Assembly: GCA_001604495.1 (NCBI GenBank)
Contig: LVBR01000122.1
Location: 1 to 5,371, forward strand
From: Acholeplasmatales bacterium Tener_01
GTDB taxonomy: Bacteria; Bacillota_I; Bacilli_A; ML615J-28; CAG-698
Direction of reading: 5' to 3'
DNA: 5,371 bases
Notes under the pieces: model-generated
What the model was told of the DNA's origin: nothing
What the model saw: the letters and a program-made list of their open reading frames with translations, nothing else
Databases searched by the model: none
Program-made: the position numbers and the translations under genes
In this document: piece after piece, positions 1 to 4,640 of the stretch
Position numbering within the stretch: position 1 is the stretch's first letter
How the letters are laid out: the number at the start of each line of letters is the position of its first letter

Positions 1-51
1 TAGTAAAGAGGCAAAAGCAATAAATAATATTAACATTAATTTACGAATCAT
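1..51 (-). CDS. Exported protein or lipoprotein, N-terminal fragment cut by window edge
   Basis: Only the first 17 codons are in the window. They read MIRKLMLILFIAFASLL: two basic residues followed by a long hydrophobic run, which is the start of a Sec signal peptide and quite possibly a lipoprotein signal. The start is supported by an AAGGAG ribosome site at 60-65 on the minus strand, 8 bases before the ATG. No domain can be seen, so no function is assigned. The gene lies downstream of the amidase lipoprotein on the same strand, but a terminator separates them, so it is probably transcribed on its own. It could be another surface protein of the same kind; that is a guess from the neighbour and the signal peptide only. 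Confidence 0.72.
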   Translation of the reverse strand, partial: MIRKLMLILFIAFASLL

Positions 52-77
52 TTTACTAACTCCTTTTTTCTACCCTT

Positions 78-83
78 ATTTTA
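78..83 (-). promoter_or_regulatory. Possible -10 box for the left-edge gene
   Basis: TAAAAT on the minus strand lies 26 bases before the ATG at 51, between the upstream terminator and the ribosome site. The region 17 bases further upstream is only T-rich and has no good -35 match. The call rests on position and on the need for a promoter after the terminator. Confidence 0.3.
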
Positions 84-110
84 CAATAAATATCATAAAA
101 AATAAATAGA

Positions 111-141
111 AAACAAAAAGGCTGTATCATAAATACAGCCT
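111..141 (-). terminator. Intrinsic terminator of the amidase lipoprotein gene
   Basis: A perfect 9-bp stem (AGGCTGTAT at 119-127, ATACAGCCT at 133-141) encloses a 5-base loop. On the minus strand it is followed at once by a T-rich run (CTTTTTGTTT, 120-111). It begins 12 bases after the TAA stop at 154-156 and separates the amidase gene from the left-edge gene. It looks one-directional, since the plus-strand side after the stem has no continuous T run. Confidence 0.88.
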
Positions 142-153
142 AGATTTGTTTAA

Positions 154-2352
154 TTATTTAGTCTTTGGGATAGCAGCTGGGATAACTACTTTGATAGGAT
201 CAGTTGTCTTATCATAGTTATAAGCAGTTGAAGTTACTCTTACTTGGTAAGTAATTTCAGTTGCTTCAGCTGGGAAGCTAATTACTTGACCTCTTGAATC
301 AATTAATGGAGATGAACAAATCAATTCAAACTTGAAGTCTTGTAAGTATTTTCTTGCATAATATTCAGCTTCTGCCATCTTCTTGAAGTAGCCCCAACGA
401 CCAGCTTCACGCATAGTTTGTGGACAGTTCTTTCCACTGAATGTATTATGTTGACAAATTGCATCTAGTCCTAATGCTAAATTACGTCTAACGATAATAT
501 CAGCACATAGTTGAGCTATATGATGCCATGTAACTTCTAGTTCAGCATTGTCACCAACTTCTGATTCCATACCGATTGAGTTCATGTTACCACCACAGTT
601 AGATAGAGTTCTATATGATGAGCTCCACCAAACATTACTGATTAAGTAAGTTCCATTAGAACCAATTCTTGTATTGATTCCTGTCATTGGAAGGTCACTA
701 TCTGTAAATCTTGTAGGTACACCGCTACCACCAGCATTAGTTGGACGAACTTTGATTGTAGTCTTTTCACCATTTACAACCCAATATTGGTCGCTACTAA
801 TTGTAACGGTTGCATGAGGGTTAAATGGATCAGCTTCAACTTTAGTATCAGTCCATTCTACAGAACGGCTACTATCACCTGCATGCCAGCCACCATAATC
901 TTCATCTAATCCTTTAAAGATTCCGTCACTTCCGACTGAATAATGCCAACTCTTTTCTTCATTTCTTGCGCTACCTTTAGCATAGTTAGCTAAAGATTGA
1001 CCAGTTGAAACACCACCGGCATCATGGACTGTAATAAACCATGTATTAGTACGTTTATCAAATGAATAAATACCAGGACTTGCATCATATGCAGTTGATG
1101 TCACAACAACATAATCTTCAAACCAATAATATGAAATAGATCCTCTTAAAAGTGTCCAAGGATATGGATCTCTATCCCAACATGCATTTTCACACCATTG
1201 CTCGGCAACTTCACCAACGTTGTACTTAACAAAGAATGCCATTGGATCAACATAATCAAGTGAAGTTAGAGTAATTGAAGTTGTTGTACCTTTACGAAGT
1301 TTACTTGTACATGTAATTACAACACTTCCACCTTTATAGAAACGAACGTTACCATTCTTATCAACTTTAGCAGTTCTTTCATCGCTTGTAGTCCATACTA
1401 CATCACGACTTGCACCACTTGGCGCAACTTCGAAATCAAGTTTAATTTCAGTATCAATATAAATTGTTTCAGGAGCATTACTTGTTAGAGTAATACTTGT
1501 AGGTTTTACTGTGTTTGCTTCAATCACGATTGTCACCTGTGCTTCATTATTATAAGGAGATATTGCTTTAATAACTACGCTTCCTTCAGCGATTGCAGTA
1601 ACTAAACCATTAGCATCTACTGTTGCTACATTAGGTTCATTACTAACCCATGTAACATTTGTTGAAGGACTTTCGTTTAGTAGTGCAGTTAATTGTAAAA
1701 TCTCACCTGCAACTAAGTTCTTAGCGCCTTCAATTGAGAATAGGCTAGCTAAAACAGTTACTTTAATAGTCTTTTGTAAATCACCGCACTTAGCAGTAAC
1801 AGTTGCACTACCTTCTTTTAGACCGGTAATAACATTACCATTTAGTGTTGCTACATCATTATTATCAATTGTAAATGTAATTAGTGAGTAAGTGTTAGTT
1901 AATGCTTCAATTTCACCAGTCATTCCAACTCTTAAAACAACTTGTTCTGGTGCAATTAGTTCAGGAACTAAATTTGCTTCAACTCTAATTATTACGCTTG
2001 TTGAAATTAGGCTACCATCTTTAGCGGCTGCTTCAATCATTACGATTCCTTCTTTTAAAGCAACTAATTTACCATTTTCGACTTTAATAATACTAGAATC
2101 GTATGAACTCCACTCTACCTCTTTATTAGTAGCGTTAGCTGGAGTAACTGTAACAGTAGCGTTCGTAAGGTCAAATTCTTCACCAACTTTTAATGATCTA
2201 GGAAGTCCATCTACTTCGATTTTATTAACTTTAACATCTTCAGCTACTGGGGGATCTTCATGTCCTTGATCAACAGGCTTAGGATCATCTCCACATGCTG
2301 TCATAGTTAATGCTAAAACAAAGATTAACATTAACCAAATAAATTTCTTCAT
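154..2352 (-). CDS. Surface lipoprotein: four Ig-like repeats plus Amidase_2-type N-acetylmuramoyl-L-alanine amidase
   Basis: 732 residues. Residues 1-19 are a signal peptide ending in the lipobox M-T-A-C, so Cys20 should be lipid-modified and anchor the protein outside the membrane. An acidic/proline linker (21-40) follows. Then come four Big_2-like Ig repeats at about 43-125, 131-202, 204-279 and 283-365, each with the V-G-E or A-G-E, W-x-S and G-x-V-T/V-I-x-A signature. From about 370 the sequence resembles Amidase_2/PGRP enzymes, which cleave the bond between N-acetylmuramic acid and L-alanine in peptidoglycan. Visible motifs are His443 in VHDAG, SWHY (468-471), GWH (488-490), Ser-Ile-Gly-Met-Glu (592-596) and the QHNTFSGKNCP block. 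By comparison with T7 lysozyme, His443, His635 and Cys643 would bind zinc, and Lys641 is the conserved lysine. About 100 residues between GWH and the SIGME motif are extra for this family. A short beta-rich tail (about 675-728) follows. A GGAGG site 8 bases before the ATG fixes the start. It is probably monocistronic, used in wall remodelling or in attacking other cells' walls. Confidence 0.87.
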   Translation of the reverse strand: MKKFIWLMLIFVLALTMTACGDDPKPVDQGHEDPPVAEDVKVNKIEVDGLPRSLKVGEEFDLTNATVTVTPANATNKEVEWSSYDSSIIKVENGKLVALKEGIVMIEAAAKDGSLISTSVIIRVEANLVPELIAPEQVVLRVGMTGEIEALTNTYSLITFTIDNNDVATLNGNVITGLKEGSATVTAKCGDLQKTIKVTVLASLFSIEGAKNLVAGEILQLTALLNESPSTNVTWVSNEPNVATVDANGLVTAIAEGSVVIKAISPYNNEAQVTIVIEANTVKPTSITLTSNAPETIYIDTEIKLDFEVAPSGASRDVVWTTSDERTAKVDKNGNVRFYKGGSVVITCTSKLRKGTTTSITLTSLDYVDPMAFFVKYNVGEVAEQWCENACWDRDPYPWTLLRGSISYYWFEDYVVVTSTAYDASPGIYSFDKRTNTWFITVHDAGGVSTGQSLANYAKGSARNEEKSWHYSVGSDGIFKGLDEDYGGWHAGDSSRSVEWTDTKVEADPFNPHATVTISSDQYWVVNGEKTTIKVRPTNAGGSGVPTRFTDSDLPMTGINTRIGSNGTYLISNVWWSSSYRTLSNCGGNMNSIGMESEVGDNAELEVTWHHIAQLCADIIVRRNLALGLDAICQHNTFSGKNCPQTMREAGRWGYFKKMAEAEYYARKYLQDFKFELICSSPLIDSRGQVISFPAEATEITYQVRVTSTAYNYDKTTDPIKVVIPAAIPKTK

Positions 2353-2374
2353 AATAATTACCTCCGATTATTAT
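2351..2374 (-). promoter_or_regulatory. Ribosome site GGAGG in the loop of an A/T-only hairpin
   Basis: On the minus strand, 8 bases ATAATAAT (2374-2367) can pair perfectly with ATTATTAT (2358-2351). This leaves an 8-base loop that holds GGAGG (2365-2361). The A and U of the AUG start lie in the stem. The stem has only A-U pairs, so it would be weak and might open with temperature or ribosome binding. The ribosome site itself is certain; any regulatory role of the hairpin is inference. Confidence 0.45.
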
Positions 2375-2386
2375 TATTGCACATAT

Positions 2387-2395
2387 ATTTTATCA
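2387..2395 (-). promoter_or_regulatory. Extended -10 promoter for the amidase lipoprotein gene
   Basis: The minus strand reads TGATAAAAT: TAAAAT at 2392-2387 with the extended -10 TG one base upstream (2395-2394). It lies 34 bases before the start codon at 2352. No good -35 hexamer is seen 16-18 bases upstream, which fits an extended -10 promoter. A second A/T match, TATAAT at 2445-2440 on the minus strand, could be an alternative upstream promoter, but its -35 (TTAACT, 15-base spacing) is poor. Confidence 0.45.
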
Positions 2396-2505
2396 TAATC
2401 GCTTCTTTTTTTCTATATCATTTTACTAAATAATATGCCATTATAATTAGGTAAAATCCCAGTTAACTATATACAACTATATGACATATATTCATAAAAT
2501 ATCCC

Positions 2506-2534
2506 TTGAATTAGTATGGGGATTGTGGTAAAAT
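2506..2534 (+). promoter_or_regulatory. Sigma-A-type promoter of the HTH-ispG operon
   Basis: TTGAAT (2506-2511) and TAAAAT (2529-2534) are separated by exactly 17 bases, the ideal spacing for a housekeeping sigma factor. Transcription would start near 2541, giving a leader of about 25-35 bases before the first gene. It is the only well-formed plus-strand promoter in the window and should serve all three overlapping genes downstream. Confidence 0.65.
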
Positions 2535-2541
2535 AATACCA
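2526..2541. promoter_or_regulatory. Operator-like inverted repeat over the -10 box
   Basis: TGGTA (2526-2530) and TACCA (2537-2541) are perfect inverted arms around a 6-base centre. The 16-base element contains the -10 hexamer and reaches the predicted start site, so a bound protein would block RNA polymerase. The first gene of the operon encodes a helix-turn-helix protein that could be the ligand. The arms are short, so chance is a real alternative. Confidence 0.33.
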
Positions 2542-2564
2542 GTATATTTTTTATAGTACATAAT

Positions 2565-3065
2565 ATGGTGAAATCTATGATTGAAAAAGACGAAAGATTA
2601 GCTTTAAACGAAGAACTTGAAAATGTTCAAGAAGAAAAGCCTTTAAAGCTAAAGAAAATTGAAAAGAAAAAACTACGTGTAATAAACAAATTGATTGCTG
2701 GTGAAATCAATGGAACTCAAGCAGCAAAGAAACTTAAACTTACTACACGTCAAATAAGAAATTTAAAACGTCAAGTTTTAAATGAAGGTGAAGCTGGTAT
2801 TATCCATAAGAATCGTTATCATAAACCAGTTAACACTTATGACCAAGATTTAAGATACGATATAGCTCATACATATCGTGTTGAATATCGTGGAACTAAT
2901 TTCTCAGAATTTGCTAAAATAATGCAAGAAAAGGGATATGATATATCTCGTAGTACGATCTATAACATTTTAAGACAAAACAGAATAAGATCGCCTCAAA
3001 GAAAGAAAAAGAAAAGGAAAAAAGTTGCTTTAGCAACTCAATTACAAAATGAGAAAATTAACTAA
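2565..3065 (+). CDS. Stand-alone double helix-turn-helix protein, ISNCY-like transposase N-terminal region without catalytic core
   Basis: 166 residues. After an acidic/lysine-rich head (1-36) there is a first helix-turn-helix at about 38-86 (NGTQAAKKLKLTTRQIRNLKR, then EAGIIHK). A second DNA-binding region follows at about 95-142, containing DISRSTIYNILRQNRI. A strongly basic tail ends it (QRKKKKRKK, 145-153). This order matches the N-terminal part of ISNCY-like transposases, where the basic stretch leads into the DDE catalytic domain. Here the protein stops 13 residues after the basic tail, so no DDE core exists and it cannot transpose DNA. It is either a decayed remnant or a transposase domain reused as a DNA-binding protein. 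It is the first gene of the operon and overlaps ispG by 17 bases. Start choice is open: ATG 2565 has no ribosome site, while ATG 2577, four codons later, has GGTGA five bases upstream and may be the true start. Confidence 0.75.
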   Translation: MVKSMIEKDERLALNEELENVQEEKPLKLKKIEKKKLRVINKLIAGEINGTQAAKKLKLTTRQIRNLKRQVLNEGEAGIIHKNRYHKPVNTYDQDLRYDIAHTYRVEYRGTNFSEFAKIMQEKGYDISRSTIYNILRQNRIRSPQRKKKKRKKVALATQLQNEKIN

Positions 3066-4119
3066 TGTAGTTAAAGTGGGTAATTGCCTTATAGGAGGTA
3101 ATTACCCTATTTTAATTCAAAGCATGTGTAACATAAAAACAAGCAATGTCGAAAGTGTCGTTAAGCAAATCAAAGAACTTGAAGCTGCAGGTTGCGATAT
3201 CATTAGAGTATCAGTTTTAGATGAAGCTGATGCCTATGCAATTAAAGATATTGTATCAAAAATTAGTATTCCACTTGTTGCAGACATTCATTTTGATTAT
3301 AAACTTGCTTTAATTGCTTGTGATGCTGGTATTAGTAAACTAAGAATCAATCCAGGGAACATCGGTTCAATTGAAAATATCAAAAAAGTTGTTTCAAAAT
3401 GCAAAGAGAAAAACATTCCAATTAGAATCGGTGTCAACAGTGGATCATGTGAAAAAGATTTGCTAGAAAAGTATGGTGGACCAACTTCTTCTTGTTTAGT
3501 TGAAAGTGCCTTAAGACACGTTAAGATTTTAGAAGACTTAGGCTTCTATGATATCTTAGTAAGTGTTAAAGCAAGCGATGTTAATACAACTATCGCCGCA
3601 TACAAAGAGCTAAGTGAGAAAATCAAATACCCTCTTCACGTTGGTGTGACTGAGGCTGGAACCGATTTTGGTGGAACTATTAAATCTTCGGTTGGAATTG
3701 GATCATTACTTAGCCAAGGAATTGGTGACACAATTCGCGTATCTTTAACAAGTGACCCAGTAAATGAAGTTAAAGTTGCTAAAGAGATCTTATCTTCACT
3801 TGGTCTATATAAAAAGATTCAATTAGTATCATGCCCAACATGCGGTAGAACTCAATATGATATGATTCCTTTAGTTAAGAAAGTTGAAAAGTATATTGAA
3901 AATCTACCTAATCTAGATATCAAAATCGCCATTATGGGCTGCGTTGTAAATGGACCAGGTGAGGCACGTGATGCTGATATCGGTATTGCTGGTGGATTAA
4001 AGTCAGCAGTTCTATTTAAAAAAGGCGAAATCGTTAAAAAAATAGCTGAAGAAGATATTTATGATACTTTAATTAAAGAAATCGATTTATTAGTTAAGGA
4101 AAAAGCTGAAAATGAATGA
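3049..4119 (+). CDS. ispG: 4-hydroxy-3-methylbut-2-en-1-yl diphosphate synthase (IspG/GcpE)
   Basis: 356 residues, the usual length of the short bacterial form. IspG is the cytosolic enzyme that reductively converts MEcPP to HMBPP, the penultimate step of the MEP isoprenoid pathway, using a 4Fe-4S cluster and a flavodoxin or ferredoxin donor. The N-terminal TIM-barrel part shows QSM (24-26), VADIHFD (77-83), LRINPGNIG (98-106), GVNSGS (128-133) and VTEAG (200-204). The C-terminal cluster domain has CPTCGRT with Cys262 and Cys265, then MGCVVNGPGEA with Cys298 and Glu305, the expected cluster ligands. All key residues are present, so it should be active. The start lies inside the upstream gene (17-base overlap) and has no visible ribosome site, which suggests translational coupling. 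The start is supported by family alignment, because KVGN near residue 9 is where homologues begin. The gene also overlaps the next one by 8 bases. Confidence 0.96.
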   Translation: MRKLTNVVKVGNCLIGGNYPILIQSMCNIKTSNVESVVKQIKELEAAGCDIIRVSVLDEADAYAIKDIVSKISIPLVADIHFDYKLALIACDAGISKLRINPGNIGSIENIKKVVSKCKEKNIPIRIGVNSGSCEKDLLEKYGGPTSSCLVESALRHVKILEDLGFYDILVSVKASDVNTTIAAYKELSEKIKYPLHVGVTEAGTDFGGTIKSSVGIGSLLSQGIGDTIRVSLTSDPVNEVKVAKEILSSLGLYKKIQLVSCPTCGRTQYDMIPLVKKVEKYIENLPNLDIKIAIMGCVVNGPGEARDADIGIAGGLKSAVLFKKGEIVKKIAEEDIYDTLIKEIDLLVKEKAENE

Positions 4120-4429
4120 TGTTAAAATCACAGTAGTTAAAATCACTACATACCCTGATCTAATCGCAAAATATGAAAATCCCATTGAACATGCGTGCTC
4201 ACTGAAAATTGGTGATGAGTTCATTTCACACGATGGTAAAAAACCAACAAACCTATGCGATAGTGCTTGGGGCAGCATGGAAGAGTTTGTATTAAGCCTT
4301 GCTAATGGCAAAGGGAACTTCTATGATGGCTGGATGAGGGACCCGATGAGTGCCATGATTTCATGTAATGATGGTTTTAGACCGGTATCATTTTATATCG
4401 AAGCAATTAAAAAGCAATCTCAAAACTGA
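4112..4429 (+). CDS. TIGR04076 family small protein, function unknown
   Basis: 105 residues. The opening VKITVVK, Cys29 in EHACSLKIGDEF, Cys49 in NLCDSAW, Trp74 in GWMRDP, Cys85 in ISCNDGFRPVSF and the C-terminal beta strand match the pattern I know as TIGR04076, a compact cytoplasmic family with conserved cysteines and no settled function. The three spaced cysteines would suit metal or Fe-S binding or redox chemistry, but that is inference. Its start overlaps the end of ispG by 8 bases, with AAGGA at 4096-4100, 11 bases upstream, so the two are surely co-transcribed and likely coupled. It is the last gene of the operon; its last codons and stop lie inside the terminator hairpin. There is no signal peptide or membrane segment. 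Confidence 0.85.
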   Translation: MNDVKITVVKITTYPDLIAKYENPIEHACSLKIGDEFISHDGKKPTNLCDSAWGSMEEFVLSLANGKGNFYDGWMRDPMSAMISCNDGFRPVSFYIEAIKKQSQN

Positions 4430-4443
4430 GATTGCTCTTTTTT
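4408..4443. terminator. Shared bidirectional terminator between convergent genes
   Basis: A perfect 10-bp stem (AGCAATCTCA at 4413-4422, TGAGATTGCT at 4427-4436) has a 4-base loop. On the plus strand it is followed by TTTTTT at 4438-4443. On the minus strand it is followed by a shorter T run from the A tract at 4409-4413. It ends the ispG operon and can also stop the HMA gene coming from the right. The stem contains the final codons and the TGA stop (4427-4429) of the TIGR04076 gene. Confidence 0.9.
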
Positions 4444-4640
4444 CATTCTATTGAAACAACTTCAAAGCCTAAATCACTGATTGTTTCTTTTAATACTTCA
4501 TCACTAACTTCACCATTAACAATGGCAGTTTTAGAATCCAAATCAACCATCGCATTAACACCTTCGATAGCATTTAATGCTCTTTCGCATCTTTCAACGC
4601 ACTTATGACAATGCATACCATTAATAGTCAATTTCTTCAT
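4443..4640 (-). CDS. HMA-domain metal-binding protein (CopZ-like copper chaperone)
   Basis: 65 residues, a single heavy-metal-associated domain of standard length with a beta-alpha-beta-beta-alpha-beta pattern. The metal loop is GMHCHKC (8-14), giving Cys11 and Cys14 of the MxCxxC motif that binds Cu(I) in CopZ and P-type ATPase domains. An additional Cys18 and His10/His12 crowd the site. Its role would be cytosolic copper (or other soft metal) binding and delivery to an ATPase or regulator, but no copA or copY partner is in this window. The start overlaps the end of nfo by 20 bases, and a GAGG site lies 12 bases upstream inside nfo, so it is the downstream gene of the same transcript. The TGA stop is just outside the shared terminator stem. 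The specific metal cannot be told from the sequence, so no gene symbol is given. Confidence 0.88.
   Translation of the reverse strand: MKKLTINGMHCHKCVERCERALNAIEGVNAMVDLDSKTAIVNGEVSDEVLKETISDLGFEVVSIE

Larger units (their letters stand above)
2450..2543. repeat. Pair of short direct repeats, GGTAAAAT then CCAGT
   Basis: GGTAAAAT followed by CCAGT occurs at 2450-2463 and again at 2527-2543. The two parts are separated by one C in the first copy and four bases in the second. The second copy covers the rightward -10 box. In such A/T-rich DNA this may be chance, but the placement between divergent promoters makes paired protein binding sites possible. Confidence 0.22.

Noticed and set aside
1892..2269. 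A 125-codon plus-strand open frame
   Set aside because: It lies wholly antisense to the Ig-repeat part of the amidase lipoprotein, has no ribosome site or promoter, and its composition is that of a reversed coding frame.
2461..2468. AGTTAACT perfect 8-base palindrome as an operator
   Set aside because: Too short to stand out in A/T-rich DNA and not aligned with either predicted promoter's core.
2353..2564. Riboswitch, T-box or small RNA gene in the divergent intergenic region
   Set aside because: The leaders from the predicted promoters are only about 25-35 bases, and I see no conserved box, GC-rich stem or terminator-antiterminator pair; only promoters, short repeats and A/T-rich filler are visible.
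3066..3400. A frameshifted transposase catalytic core downstream of the HTH gene
   Set aside because: This stretch is occupied by intact ispG from 3049 onward, and there is no space for a DDE domain; the core is absent, not shifted.
4090..4311. A 73-codon minus-strand open frame
   Set aside because: It is antisense to the end of ispG and most of the TIGR04076 gene, which are both well supported by motifs; it has no own signals and no recognisable family pattern.
4112..4445. Alternative genetic code with TGA as tryptophan
   Set aside because: ispG, the TIGR04076 gene and the HMA gene all end at TGA exactly where their families end, and tryptophans in the amidase are TGG, so the standard bacterial code fits.
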